Assembly (NCBI GenBank): GCA_030803735.1 | Contig: JAURUC010000001.1 | Span: 2,373,501-2,437,500 of the forward strand | From: Actinopolyspora lacussalsi | Lineage (GTDB): Bacteria > Actinomycetota > Actinomycetes > Mycobacteriales > Pseudonocardiaceae | Direction of reading: 5' to 3' | DNA length: 64,000 nucleotides | In this document: piece after piece, positions 8,724-18,094 of the stretch | Numbering within the stretch: position 1 is the stretch's first letter | Layout: the number at the start of each line of letters is the position of its first letter | Program-made: the position numbers and the translations under genes | Notes under the pieces: model-generated | What the model saw: the letters and a program-made list of their open reading frames with translations, nothing else | Told to the model about the DNA's origin: nothing | The model's database searches: none

Positions 8724-8977
8724 GTCACTGCCTCCTGTCGTAGCTGTGCACTCATAGCTGTCTACCGCGTTGACCACAGACTATCTGCTCGACCGGGCAC
8801 GAGGCGGAACGATCCCCGGCGCGGATCATCTCGGACGCGCGGCGGAACCGCACGGTATGCGGGCACCGGCACCACCGGAGGGTTCCGAACGAGCACGGCA
8901 CGGTGCCGGAGACCGGCTCCGCGATCCCCGCAGCCGGTCAGAACCGCAGTCGGTCAGAACCGCAGCCGGTCAGACGA

Positions 8978-9697
8978 TCAACCCAATCCGAGCCGGGACA
9001 TCCGCTTGTTGTGGTTATTCTGCAACCTGCGGAACAACGAGCCGATCCCCGCGAGGTCCCCCGACCCCCTGATGATCAGTTCGGCGAGCGCGTCCCGCTC
9101 GGCCACGACCCACTGCGCGTTCGTCACCGCTTCCCCCAGCAGCCTGCGGCCCCAGAGGGTCAGTTTGTCCCGCAGCGTCTCGTCCTCGGCGCAGGCGGCC
9201 GAGACCTCGCGCTCCGCGAAGGCCGAGTGCCCGGTGTCCGACAACACTGTCAGCACCAGATCACGGGTCTCCTCGTCGAGCCAGTTGGCGACCTCGCGAT
9301 AGAAATCGGCTGCCAACCCGTCCCCGACGTAGGCCTTCACCAACGACTCCAACCAGGAGTGCGGTGCGGTCGAGGCGTTGAACGCGTCGAAGGAACTCGC
9401 GAACGGACGCATCGCCTCCTCGACCGCGACGCCCCTGTCCGCGAGCCGTTCCTCCAGCAACCGGAAGTGCCCCATCTCGGCGGCGGCCATGCTCGCCAGC
9501 GCCGCTCGACCCGTCAGGGTGGGTGCCTCCCTGGAGTCCTCGGCCAGCCTGTCGAAGGCGGAGAGCTCACCGTAGGCCAACGCGCCGAGCAGATCCTTCA
9601 CCCCTTCGCTGTACTCGGCATGCGGCTCTTCGGACTCCGCCGCATCCTCGGAGTCCGCCACTCCGGAAGCCACAACGCTGTGCTCAGCCTCGCTCAT
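8978..9697 (-). CDS. Ferritin-like-fold protein
   Basis: A 239-aa protein like M. tuberculosis Rv3210c. It has the helical pattern of a four-helix ferritin-like fold: [36 protein letters not shown] (ExxH), [15 protein letters not shown] and [14 protein letters not shown]. Glu and His residues in these helices could bind a diiron centre, as in MiaE-type hydroxylases. The activity is unknown. The N-terminal 30 residues are acidic and probably disordered. It starts at ATG 9697. Confidence 0.8.
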   Translation of the reverse strand: MSEAEHSVVASGVADSEDAAESEEPHAEYSEGVKDLLGALAYGELSAFDRLAEDSREAPTLTGRAALASMAAAEMGHFRLLEERLADRGVAVEEAMRPFASSFDAFNASTAPHSWLESLVKAYVGDGLAADFYREVANWLDEETRDLVLTVLSDTGHSAFAEREVSAACAEDETLRDKLTLWGRRLLGEAVTNAQWVVAERDALAELIIRGSGDLAGIGSLFRRLQNNHNKRMSRLGLG

Positions 9698-10441
9698 GCC
9701 GCGAGCGTACCGCTCCCACCCGGGACGCGGGATTACGGAACGGTTTCCGCCGTGTCGGGAGCAGCGCCGATCCCGAACCCCTCCCGAACTGGTACGACGA
9801 GAGAACTCCGACGTCCTTTAACGCATCCACGCCGATTACGCAAGAGGTGGCGTTCGCCATCCGGAGCCCGCAGGGTATGGGAAAACGGGTAGGCTCCCGG
9901 GAAGGGAGGTTTATTGGCGTCAGGCGGAGACCGTCACGGCGGCAGCCGATCCCGCGAGCGACCGAGGACGGCGCTCGTCGGTGGACCACCCCGGTTGGCA
10001 GTACACCGGTGGCAGGGGTCCGAGGTTATCGGCCCGACCGACGGAGCACTTCGCGCACGGACACCACCACCTCGCTACAGGACCGAAGTGGGCAGCCACC
10101 GCCCGATGTGCCGGTGGGACACCGGGCACACGGCCCGATCGCGGCTCGGCGAACGCGGCCACGTGAGAGCGAGCGGAGATCGCTCGCACTCCGTGACACG
10201 CGCGGCGCGTACGGGTCAACGGGCCGAGGCGGACCGGGCGCCGACACAGTTCGCCACCTCGGCAGGACAGGAGCCGGGAATCGTGCGGCCGAAGACGGCC
10301 CTCGTCCCGACCCCCGGGCCCGAGTGTGGTCACAAACCGATATCGCCACCCGTCGGTAGCCGAGGCATCGGAACGACAGCCTGCGGAAACACGGTGTGAG
10401 CGAGAACGAGAGAGGCGATTATTCTGACGAACAGCGACGAG
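9698..10441. other. 744-bp divergent gap before the helicase gene
   Basis: This gap separates the divergent ferritin-like and helicase genes and should hold both promoters. A TTG-initiated open frame at 9914-10399 has a strong GGGAGG upstream, but its codon third-position GC is much lower than in neighbouring genes and the product is Arg-rich and low in complexity, so I do not call it a gene. No repeat module is present. Confidence 0.4.
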
Positions 10442-12070
10442 GTGACCGAACCCGATCACTCCGGTGCGGGGGACGCTGCTGAGCAGCAGGGGTCAACCGA
10501 ACAGCGGGAAGCGACGCAACCGGAAGCGGCGGTCAACGCGAACAGCCCCACTTTCGCCGAGTTGGGGGCGAACGAGGAGATCACGCGTGCGCTGCGCGAA
10601 GCGGGTATCGAACGCACCTTCACGATCCAGGAGATGACCCTACCGCTGGCGCTGCGTGGAGCGGACCTGATCGGGCAGGCCCGAACGGGTATGGGCAAGA
10701 CCCTCGGGTTCGGCGTTCCCCTGCTGCAGCGGATGCAGCTGCCCGGCGACGGAACACCGCAGGCACTGGTCGTGGTTCCCACCAGGGAGCTGTGCATGCA
10801 GGTCACACGTGACCTGGAAGCGGCAGCGAGCTACCTGGGGGTGCGCAGTCTCGCGGTCTACGGCGGCAGGCCCTACGAACCGCAGATCGAAGGGCTGCGA
10901 GCGGGCGTGGACGTGGTCATCGGCACCCCGGGCAGACTGCTGGACCTCGCCGAGCAGAAACATCTCGTTCTCGGCAAGGTCGAGACCCTGGTGCTCGACG
11001 AGGCCGACGAGATGCTCGACCTGGGCTTTCTGCCCGACATCGAGCGGATTCTGAGCATGGTCCCCGAGCAGCGTCAGACGATGCTGTTCTCCGCGACGAT
11101 GCCCGACGCGATCATCAAACTCGCTCGCGACTTCCTGCACCAGCCGACCCAGATCCGGGCCGAGCAGGCCGACGAGAGCGCGGTACACGAACGGACCCAC
11201 CAGTTCGTCTACCGAGCGCACGCGATGGACAAACCGGAACTGCTGGCTCGCACGCTGCAGGCCCGCGACCGCGGGCTGACGATGATCTTCAGCCGTACCA
11301 AGCGCTCGGCCCAGAAACTGACGGACGAACTCGTCGAACGGGGTTTCGCCGCGGGTTCGGTACACGGTGATCTCGGGCAGACCGCCAGGGAGAAGGCACT
11401 GCGTGCGTTCCGGAGCGGAAAGATCGACATCCTGGTGGCGACCGACGTCGCCGCGCGCGGGATCGACGTCGCGGGCGTGACCCACGTGATCAACCTGCAG
11501 TGCCCCGAGGACGAGAAGACCTACGTGCACCGGATCGGGCGCACCGGCCGTGCCGGACGCACCGGGGTGGCCGTAACGCTGGTGGACTGGGACGAGGAGA
11601 GCCGCTGGCAGCTGATCAACACTGAGCTCGGGTTGAACATGCCCCAGCCCGTGGAGACCTACTCCACCTCGGCCCACCTGTTCGAGGATCTCGACATTCC
11701 CTCCGACGCGGGCGGCAGGCTGCCGCTGTCGATGCGCACCAGGACCGGTCTGGGGTCCGAGGAGGAGGAAAACGACGGCGGCAAGGGCAACCGGAGCAAG
11801 AGCAGGAAGCGCGGCTCGGGACGGCCCGAGAAGCAAGCGGCCCGCGCCGAGAGCAACGACGATGCCGGGAACCGGCCCGCACGGCGGAAGCGGCGTCGTA
11901 CGCGGGGAGGCAAGCCGGTCGACGAGACGGTGAACCAGTCCGAGTCCGCCTCCGACGCGGACGGTGGACAGCAGAACTCGCAGCGACCGGCGCGCAGGCG
12001 CAACCGGACGCGACGCGGTTCCCCGGCGAAGAGCCGCACCGAGGAGGTGGCGGGTTCCTCAGGGCACTGA
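10442..12070 (+). CDS. rhlE: DEAD-box ATP-dependent RNA helicase (RhlE-like)
   Basis: A 542-aa DEAD-box helicase. Motifs in order: Q motif (FTIQEMTLPLAL), ARTGMGKT (I), PTRELCMQ (Ia), TPGRLLD (Ib), DEADEMLDLGF (II), SATMP (III), MIFSRTKRSA (IV), VATDVAARGID (V) and HRIGRTGRAGR (VI). The C-terminal 120 residues are Lys/Arg-rich and probably bind RNA. It acts on structured RNA or ribosome assembly in the cytoplasm. GTG 10442 has a weak ribosome-binding site; an in-frame CTG at 10424 is a less likely alternative. Rv3211 holds this position in mycobacteria. Confidence 0.92.
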   Translation: MTEPDHSGAGDAAEQQGSTEQREATQPEAAVNANSPTFAELGANEEITRALREAGIERTFTIQEMTLPLALRGADLIGQARTGMGKTLGFGVPLLQRMQLPGDGTPQALVVVPTRELCMQVTRDLEAAASYLGVRSLAVYGGRPYEPQIEGLRAGVDVVIGTPGRLLDLAEQKHLVLGKVETLVLDEADEMLDLGFLPDIERILSMVPEQRQTMLFSATMPDAIIKLARDFLHQPTQIRAEQADESAVHERTHQFVYRAHAMDKPELLARTLQARDRGLTMIFSRTKRSAQKLTDELVERGFAAGSVHGDLGQTAREKALRAFRSGKIDILVATDVAARGIDVAGVTHVINLQCPEDEKTYVHRIGRTGRAGRTGVAVTLVDWDEESRWQLINTELGLNMPQPVETYSTSAHLFEDLDIPSDAGGRLPLSMRTRTGLGSEEEENDGGKGNRSKSRKRGSGRPEKQAARAESNDDAGNRPARRKRRRTRGGKPVDETVNQSESASDADGGQQNSQRPARRRNRTRRGSPAKSRTEEVAGSSGH

Positions 12071-12251
12071 GCCCGCTACGCACCACGAACCCGCCGCGGG
12101 GATCCCGAGGCCCACAACCGCGGGACCAACTCGGCGGCGGGTGCCCACTGGCGGTCTCGCGGGCGATCGTGCACCGCGAGAACCGAACCGGCGACGTCCT
12201 ACTAGTCTCGAGGGGACGGAACTGTCGTAGCAGCGAGCAACCGGGAGCGAC

Positions 12252-13460
12252 GTGGTACGGCCCGAACGGCGCACGAAGAGCGACATCGCCGTGTCGCTGT
12301 TGCTCACCGTCGCGGTACTGAGCGGCGCCGGAACGCTCTGGTGGTTCAGCTCGGCCCGCGCGACCGAGCTGCACACCGCCGACCGACCGATCGAACCGCT
12401 GCCGAGCGCGAGAACCGTGCCGGAGGAGCTGAACCAGGTATGGCGGTCGCCGAGTTCGGCGACCCCTCACCCCGTGGTCGCGGGACCGGCCGTGGTGACG
12501 GGGGACGACGGTGCGGTGGTTGGCCGTGACCCCACAACCGGTGAGATCCGGTGGCGTTACAGCCGGGAGCGGGAACTGTGCACCGTGGGGTCCGAATGGG
12601 GTAACGTGATCGCGGTTTACCGCACGGCTGACCACTGCAGTGCCGTGACCACACTGCACGGTTCCGACGGTGAACGCGGTCCGCAACGCAACTCCGACGT
12701 GGGCTTCGGAACCCGGCTGCTGTCCGACGGAAGCTACGTGACCGCCACCGGACAGCGACTGTTCGAGACGTGGCGCTCGGACATGGTCCGTACACAGCAG
12801 TACGGCACCCCCACCGACATCAAGAACCCCGACAACAACCTGAGCCGCCCGAACTGCGATTACTCGGCAACGGCGGTCGGCGATCGCAGGGTCGCGGTCA
12901 TCGCCGAGTGCGCGGGTTCGGCCAGGGACCGGTTGACCGTGCTCAGGGCCAATCCCGAGGACGGCGAACAGCCCGAGGAAGTGATGACCACCCTGCTCGG
13001 CGGTGAGCGGGCGGGCGTGGTGGCGGTGAACCGGGAGCGGGTCGCCGTGGTGCTGCGGGACAGCGCGACGCTGGTGATCTACGACATGTCGGGAAAGCGC
13101 CGCGCGAGTTACGACGTCCGTCTCGGCGCCACCCCGGATCGGGGGTCTGCCGTACAGGTGGAAGCGACCTCGGGTTCGGCGGGAACCTACTGGTACACCG
13201 GTCGGGATACGATAGCGCTCGACGAGAGCACGCTGCGCCCGCGCTGGACCGTGCGCGAGACCCTGGGAACTCCCGCCGCGATGGCCGACGATCGACTGGT
13301 CCCGATAGAGGGTGGTATGGCGGTGCACGACTCCGCTACGGGTGAGAAACTCGGCGAGATCCCGATCGAGCGGAAGAGCACGACGGCCCCTGTCCGGGTC
13401 GCGACCGTGGGAAACGTGGTGTTGGAACAGCGCGGGGACACCGTCTTCGCCTACCGATGA
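12252..13460 (+). CDS. Membrane-anchored PQQ/beta-propeller-like protein
   Basis: A 402-aa protein corresponding to mycobacterial Rv3212 by position and character. It has a short cytoplasmic N-terminus, one transmembrane helix (IAVSLLLTVAVLSGAGTLWWF, about 14-34) and an extracytoplasmic domain with repeated beta motifs such as GDDGAVVGRDPTTGEIRWRY and LYDMSGKRRASYDV-like strands, typical of PQQ-type propellers. The function is unknown. GTG 12252 follows GGGAGCGAC. It converges on a repeat-bearing gap. Confidence 0.75.
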   Translation: MVRPERRTKSDIAVSLLLTVAVLSGAGTLWWFSSARATELHTADRPIEPLPSARTVPEELNQVWRSPSSATPHPVVAGPAVVTGDDGAVVGRDPTTGEIRWRYSRERELCTVGSEWGNVIAVYRTADHCSAVTTLHGSDGERGPQRNSDVGFGTRLLSDGSYVTATGQRLFETWRSDMVRTQQYGTPTDIKNPDNNLSRPNCDYSATAVGDRRVAVIAECAGSARDRLTVLRANPEDGEQPEEVMTTLLGGERAGVVAVNRERVAVVLRDSATLVIYDMSGKRRASYDVRLGATPDRGSAVQVEATSGSAGTYWYTGRDTIALDESTLRPRWTVRETLGTPAAMADDRLVPIEGGMAVHDSATGEKLGEIPIERKSTTAPVRVATVGNVVLEQRGDTVFAYR

Positions 13461-13915
13461 CGCCATGCTCTTCGGCGCGGCAACGCCGCCGTCAATTTCT
13501 CGCGAAATCGCCGCGCCGCTGTGACGCGGAGCCGAACCCCCACCACACCCGCAGGGCGAACTCCAGCCACTCACGCGGGCCGAACTCCGAGCACCCTCGC
13601 CCCCGCACCGCCGCGGGTTCTCCCGTGCGGCTCTCGCGAGGACGCCGGAGACGTTGTGTGTAACTACCCGATGTCGCCGGACCCGCAGCGAGAGCCGTGC
13701 CAGAGGTTCCGCCAAGCGGCCAGTTACGTGAACCAAGCCGCAGACTTCCCATCATGCCGCGTAAGCAGCGCGGGTGTCTCCGGTGCGTGAGTCGGATGCA
13801 TTGCGAGGCCGGGCCGCTCGCCGCGTAGGTCGCTACTCAAGAGCCGGCCCAACGCCGCAAGGCGCCGACTCATGTGCCGGCTACGCAACCACCCCGGCAA
13901 GCCGTACCGCGGGTT
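13461..13915. repeat. Composite intergenic element, copy B (P-S3-Q-R)
   Basis: The gap between two convergent genes is filled by the most complete element. P is at 13493-13510, three 24-bp S units at about 13531-13553, 13554-13577 and 13578-13601, Q at 13614-13714 and R at 13780-13880. R has a 16-bp closing stem, CCGGTGCGTGAGTCGG with CCGACTCATGTGCCGG, all pairs Watson-Crick or G-U. It also has a GTAG/CTAC hairpin inside a GGGCCG/CGGCCC stem, and a CGCC-GCAA-GGCG hairpin at 13853-13864. No gene is visible. Confidence 0.8.
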
Positions 13916-14353
13916 CTAAAGCCACCACCAGTAGGTGAGGGTCCCGAGCACTACCAGCATGGCCGCGAGGGAGCACCACCCCGCCACCGGTCGGCTCCCC
14001 CTGTCGGCCGCGAACTGCAGCAGCAACGCGGCGACGGAGGCCAGACCGTGCCCCAACAGCATCCGCCATCCGGGGCCGACCCCTCCCAGGCCACTCCCCC
14101 AGAGCTGCACGCCGACGAGAGCGACCGCGAGCACTAGCAGCCCAGCGGTCAGCGCTCCCGTCAAACCACGGAACGCCCTGCCGACAGCTCCTGGTCGGCG
14201 GGCTCCGTCGACGATGTGGAAGGCGTCCGTCGCTCGGTCCGCGTTCTCCCGGTAGCGTCCGGCGGCGATTCGCGGGCGTGTGGTCACTTCGTCGGCACCT
14301 CGGTCAGCCGATGCCCGCATCGCTCCGTCCTCGTCGGCTCCGGTCGGTCGCAC
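13916..14353 (-). CDS. Small membrane protein (145 aa)
   Basis: An unrecognised 145-aa protein with about 70 polar residues followed by three hydrophobic segments: GALTAGLLVLAVALVGVQLW, MLLGHGLASVAALLLQF and AAMLVVLGTLTYWWWL, ending in WWW-L at the C-terminus. GTG 14353 has GGGGGAG just upstream, formed by the last codons of the RecB-like gene three bases away, so the two genes are translated from one message. An ATG at codon 12 is an alternative start. Confidence 0.72.
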   Translation of the reverse strand: MRPTGADEDGAMRASADRGADEVTTRPRIAAGRYRENADRATDAFHIVDGARRPGAVGRAFRGLTGALTAGLLVLAVALVGVQLWGSGLGGVGPGWRMLLGHGLASVAALLLQFAADRGSRPVAGWCSLAAMLVVLGTLTYWWWL

Positions 14354-14356
14354 GAT

Positions 14357-15199
14357 TCACTCCCCCAGCAGGGCCCAGGGATCTGTTTCGGGAACGGCAC
14401 GCGTTCCCTCCGGACAATGCCGCCGGAACTCACACCCCGCGCACTGCGCACCTGGCCGTGCCGGAAAGACCCGGTCCGGATCGGCCCCTTCCGCGATCGA
14501 CGTGGCCGCGTCACGGGATTCGCGGGCCAGCCGTTCGGCTCGTTGCCGGTGTTCGGCCAGCGAGTCGGCGGTGTGTCGCCATGTCACGATCTCCGAGGTT
14601 CGGAGGTGGTGCAACTCGACCTGCGGGCAGGGTGCGTGCAGCATGCGCTGGGTCGCCAGGGCGTACAGCGCGAGCGGTAACGAGTTCCGCGCGGCGTCGA
14701 CGTCGGGAGGCTTCCTGCCCGCCTTGTAGTCGACGATCACCAGTTCACCGTCGCGCTCGTCGATGCGATCCACTCGCCCCTGCACGATGATCGTACCGAC
14801 CGTAGCGCTGACCCACTTCTCGACTCCCACGGGCTCCCCGCGGGCGTGGTCCCGCTCGACGTAGTCGCTCAGCCAGTCCAGGGCTCGTGCCAGGTAATCC
14901 GCCGACTGTTCCGCTCCGGAGAATCCGTCGGATTTCCAGTACCGGTTGATCAGCTCGCGCAGGCGGGTGGCCGTGCGTTGTTCGGAGGGCAGCTCGTAGT
15001 AGGCACGCAGCGCGTTGTGCAGCACCGCCCCCAGCGTGGTGTGCGCCATCGCGGGTCCCCGCGGCGGTTGGGGACGGTCCACGTAGTTGAACCGGTACCG
15101 CCGGGGGCAGGACGACCAAGTGGTCAGCTTGGCAGGCGTGACCCGCACGAGCCGTTCCGGAATCCCGTCGAAAGCGAGTTGCTCCTGCACGAGTTCCAC
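14357..15199 (-). CDS. RecB-family exonuclease (PD-(D/E)XK, Cas4-like)
   Basis: A RecB-like nuclease of about 280 aa. It contains PAKLTTWSSCPRRYRFNYVDRP at the N-terminus, the active-site stretch GRVDRIDERDGELVIVDYKAG (D...DYK) and a C-terminal Fe-S-type cysteine set (CAGCEFRRHC plus an upstream Cys). Such stand-alone proteins (Rv2119-like) are predicted DNA exonucleases. Several GTG starts are possible (15223, 15199, 15190). I chose 15199 for a GGAG about ten bases upstream and because upstream sequence is not conserved. It lies 71 bp after the PHP gene. Confidence 0.85.
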   Translation of the reverse strand: MELVQEQLAFDGIPERLVRVTPAKLTTWSSCPRRYRFNYVDRPQPPRGPAMAHTTLGAVLHNALRAYYELPSEQRTATRLRELINRYWKSDGFSGAEQSADYLARALDWLSDYVERDHARGEPVGVEKWVSATVGTIIVQGRVDRIDERDGELVIVDYKAGRKPPDVDAARNSLPLALYALATQRMLHAPCPQVELHHLRTSEIVTWRHTADSLAEHRQRAERLARESRDAATSIAEGADPDRVFPARPGAQCAGCEFRRHCPEGTRAVPETDPWALLGE

Positions 15200-15270
15200 A
15201 CTACGCAGCCGCTCCGCCGCCACGAGCTGGACGGGTCGCGTGCCGGCGGGGAAAGTGGATCGACGAAGTG

Positions 15271-16143
15271 CTACTGGCCGATGATCTTGCTTCCGGTGCA
15301 GTCGCCGAGCAGTCGGTCCAGCGAGTCGGTCGGGGTGTTCTCGCTGCCTATCCGGATGTTCTTGTTCGTACCGTGGTAGTCGCTGCCCCCGGTGGGAACC
15401 AGATCGAGTTCGGCGACGAGCTCGCGCAGCCGGTGCCTGGCCGGTTCGTCGTGGTCGGGGTGCTCGACCTCCACACCACGCAGGCCGTGGCCCGCGAGTT
15501 CGGTGATCACTTCGGCGGTGACCGTCTGCCCCCGGGTGACCGCGAAGGGGTGTGCCAGCACGGTGGTGCCGCCCGCATCGGCGATCATGCGGATGGCGCG
15601 TTCGACCGGTGTGTCGGTGCGTGGCATGTAGTAGGGCGCGTGGGTACCCAGGTACCTGTCGAAGGCCTCGCTGACGGTGCTTACGGTGCCCCCCTCGACG
15701 AGCGCCCGCGCCAGGTGGGGGCGCCCTCCCGGTGAGTCCGGCGGCAGCCCCGCCATCAGCGCCTCGGGATCGACCGGGAACCCGTCGTCGGCCATGCGCC
15801 GGGCCATCTGTTCGAGGCGTCCGCGACGCTCCGCCCGCAATCGCAGCTGCTCGTCCCGCAATGCGGGAGAATCGGGGTCGAACAGATATGCCAGCAGATG
15901 AACGGTGACGGTACCGCCCCGCCCGTCGGAACTCTCGCAGGAGAGCTCCGCTCCGGGCACCAGTCGCAGCGCCGGTGAGTAGGACTCGCGCACCGCCTGC
16001 TCGGCTTCCGCCCAACCCGCCGAGGTGTCGTGATCGGTCAGGGCAACGACGTCCAGTCCCGCCGCCACCGCCGTTCGCACGACACCGGCGGGCGTGTCGG
16101 TGCCGTCGGATTCACTGGAGTGGACGTGCATGTCGATTCGCAC
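15271..16143 (-). CDS. PHP-domain phosphoesterase
   Basis: A 290-aa PHP-domain enzyme. Metal-binding motifs are MRIDMHVHSSESDGTD at the start, ALTDHDTSAGW, PGAELSCE, LAHPF and a GGSDYHGTN stretch near residue 265. The family (YciV/RNase AM-like) hydrolyses 3',5'-nucleoside bisphosphates or short RNA 5' ends. GTG 16143 starts directly with the PHP domain. It probably forms an operon with the downstream RecB-like and membrane-protein genes. Confidence 0.87.
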   Translation of the reverse strand: MRIDMHVHSSESDGTDTPAGVVRTAVAAGLDVVALTDHDTSAGWAEAEQAVRESYSPALRLVPGAELSCESSDGRGGTVTVHLLAYLFDPDSPALRDEQLRLRAERRGRLEQMARRMADDGFPVDPEALMAGLPPDSPGGRPHLARALVEGGTVSTVSEAFDRYLGTHAPYYMPRTDTPVERAIRMIADAGGTTVLAHPFAVTRGQTVTAEVITELAGHGLRGVEVEHPDHDEPARHRLRELVAELDLVPTGGSDYHGTNKNIRIGSENTPTDSLDRLLGDCTGSKIIGQ

Positions 16144-16353
16144 GTCCCCCAGTGTGACCGATACGGGTTCCGTTCGACACGGGCCGTCCGATCACTCTCC
16201 CGGACCGAAAGCGGGAGCGGCAACGTCGCGCCGGAACGGTTCGGACTGTTGGAGCGTCGGCCGTGCTGTCGAGCCCGGCCGCGGGGGCGAGACGTCCGTC
16301 GCCCCCGGAAACCGGCTCAGCGGAGCCCCGAAGGGACCACCCGGTGTTCCGCG

Positions 16354-16926
16354 CTACTCGGTCTTGACCTTGGTCCTTCCCCTGCCGACGGCGGCACGCC
16401 GGGCCTTGAGCATCGAGAACCGATCCTGCTGCGCCTTCTTCTCGCCGAACACGAGCGAGGAGATCGCGTCGAACACCTCTTCCGGGTTGGGCAGGTACTC
16501 GATGCGGTTGAGGGCCTGAATCTGTCCGGCGGACTCCACGATCAGCGTGCCGTATCCGAACACCCGGCCGGGAACGCTACGGGAATAGGTCAGATCGGTG
16601 ACCTTGGTCACGGGCATCATCTGCACCGAGGTCATCAGGATGCCTTCGGTGATCATGAATCGTTTGTCCGTTACCACGATGCGCTCCACGTACCAGTCCA
16701 GCACCTGGTAGATGAATCGCAGCAGCACGAAGAGACCCGCGTACCACAGGATGTTCTGCAGCAGCCAGTTCTCTCCGGGGAACAGGTAGGAGATCATCAT
16801 GAAGCCCGCGAGCAAGCCGGCGGCCTCGAAGATGTCCCACACGAGACAGGCCCAGTGCCTGCGCACTCTGATAACCCGTCGCTCGGTCTCCAGCAGGTAC
16901 TCGTCCGGATCCCGTGGTGCGAACAT
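16354..16926 (-). CDS. PH-domain (bPH2) membrane protein
   Basis: A 190-aa protein with two transmembrane segments (CLVWDIFEAAGLLAGFMMISYL and ILWYAGLFVLLRFIYQVL) followed by a bacterial PH domain (ERIVVTDKRFMITEGIL ... RVFGYGTLIVESAGQ). The C-terminus is basic (GRGRTKVKTE). The role is unknown; it probably sits in the inner membrane with the PH domain in the cytoplasm. I prefer ATG 16926 because GAGGG lies about eight bases upstream; a GTG at 16935 is also in frame. Confidence 0.85.
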   Translation of the reverse strand: MFAPRDPDEYLLETERRVIRVRRHWACLVWDIFEAAGLLAGFMMISYLFPGENWLLQNILWYAGLFVLLRFIYQVLDWYVERIVVTDKRFMITEGILMTSVQMMPVTKVTDLTYSRSVPGRVFGYGTLIVESAGQIQALNRIEYLPNPEEVFDAISSLVFGEKKAQQDRFSMLKARRAAVGRGRTKVKTE

Positions 16927-17082
16927 AGCCACCACCCTCGCGTGGTTCGACTTTCCCGCCCGGGACCGATCACGGTGTTCACAGTGCCAGTCACGGCCCC
17001 GAGCCGGGCTGTGCCCTTGTGCGGCTCTTCACCGGTCGCGTGGCCGTTCGGTCGATGCCCCGCCCGGAGAAGAACGTCTCAC

Positions 17083-17244
17083 TCAGCGGAACAGATTGCG
17101 CATGAACGTGATCACCGCCTCCGCGGACTGACGCAGGCTGTCGAGGATGCCGTCGACGACATCACTGGCCTCGTTCGGCGCGGAGATGAGGAAAAACAGC
17201 AGGAACGCGATCCCGGCCCAGGTGAGGATCTTCTTGATGTTCAC
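17083..17244 (-). CDS. Small single-pass membrane protein (53 aa)
   Basis: A 53-aa protein beginning MNIKKILTWAGIAFLLFFLI, then SAPNEASDVVDGILDSL and ending FMRNLFR. One N-terminal membrane helix is followed by an amphipathic, acidic helix. Third codon positions are nearly all G or C, as in real genes here. Start GTG 17244 follows GGGG by eight to ten bases; GTG 17250 is the alternative. Short proteins of this style are common in actinobacteria, with no known function. Confidence 0.7.
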   Translation of the reverse strand: MNIKKILTWAGIAFLLFFLISAPNEASDVVDGILDSLRQSAEAVITFMRNLFR

Positions 17245-17389
17245 TGTCACGCACCCCGTCTGATCTGACCTGTATTAGTGCTGGCACCTGCTGATCCGTT
17301 GTACCGCACTCATCGCCTGTACGGCAGGTTTTTAGCGCACTTGGGTCAGTGGGCGGGAACCGGCATCGAATTCACTACCCTGTGTGTCC

Positions 17390-17818
17390 ATGACGGACTT
17401 CGGGAACGTGGTGATCCGCTGCGTGGGGGCGGTGGTGCACGATCGGCACGGCCGGTTGTTGTTGATCAAACGAGCCAACGATCCTGGTCAGGGGAAATGG
17501 TCGCTTCCAGGCGGCAAGGTCGAGGAGAGCGAGGACGACGAGGCGGCCCTGCGGCGTGAGCTCGCGGAGGAGACGGGGCTGTCGGTGAAGATCGGCCCGG
17601 CGGTGGGACGACTTACGCGAGCGGGATCACACTACACGTACGACATAGTCGACTACTCCTGTCGTGTGACAGAATCGAACATCATCCCAGGTGACGACGC
17701 CAGTGATGCGATGTGGACGGATCATGCGACATTCGCCACACTGCACCGGTCCGATGCGCTCACCGAGGGACTGGCGGAGCTGCTGGAGCAGTGGAACTGC
17801 CTGCCCCGCGAAGCCTGA
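17390..17818 (+). CDS. Nudix hydrolase
   Basis: A 142-aa Nudix enzyme. The Nudix box is complete: [24 protein letters not shown] (pattern GX5EX7REUXEEXGU), about residues 42-65. The fold hydrolyses nucleoside diphosphates linked to another moiety; the substrate cannot be told. There is no Shine-Dalgarno. A TACCCT -10-like element at 17376-17381 ends eight bases before ATG 17390, pointing to a leaderless transcript. GTG 17384 is an in-frame alternative. Confidence 0.9.
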   Translation: MTDFGNVVIRCVGAVVHDRHGRLLLIKRANDPGQGKWSLPGGKVEESEDDEAALRRELAEETGLSVKIGPAVGRLTRAGSHYTYDIVDYSCRVTESNIIPGDDASDAMWTDHATFATLHRSDALTEGLAELLEQWNCLPREA

Positions 17819-18094
17819 CCCGAATCCTGAGAAACCCCTTATCGGGGGACGTTGCGATGCTGGCGCACACATGTTGTCGACCACGGCCCAGCAACGGGGG
17901 TAACCACATTGATCGACACCCGTCCCTGAAACCTCCAAATCTCACTCGAAAAGACGGGTTGTCGCACTATGCAATACGGGCGGGAACCGGGAGAACCACC
18001 GTCGAACCGTCGCTCCGCCCGAAGCGGTTGTGCGCCCGGCGGTCAAGTGAACACGCGGAGCACACCGGTTCGGGCACTCCGCCGACCGGCGAGT

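Noticed and set aside
9914..10399. 161-codon open frame with TTG start and strong GGGAGG
   Set aside because: Third-position GC is far below that of neighbouring genes, the product is Arg-rich and low in complexity, and no family is recognisable. The purine-rich site is probably chance or part of a leader.
11616..13736. 706-codon minus-strand frame opposite the helicase tail and PQQ-like gene
   Set aside because: It is antisense to two well-supported genes and runs through repeat copy B; the translation is Arg/Pro-rich without domains.
13492..13755. Short frames across the repeats (translations such as ISREIAAP or MAEPLARLSLR)
   Set aside because: The same text recurs at several loci because the DNA repeat recurs, in different frames and with stops; conservation is at DNA structure level, not protein level.
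13780..13880. Module R as an integron attC site or a CRISPR repeat
   Set aside because: No integrase, no R box GTTRRRY core, and copies are 30 kb apart rather than in an array.
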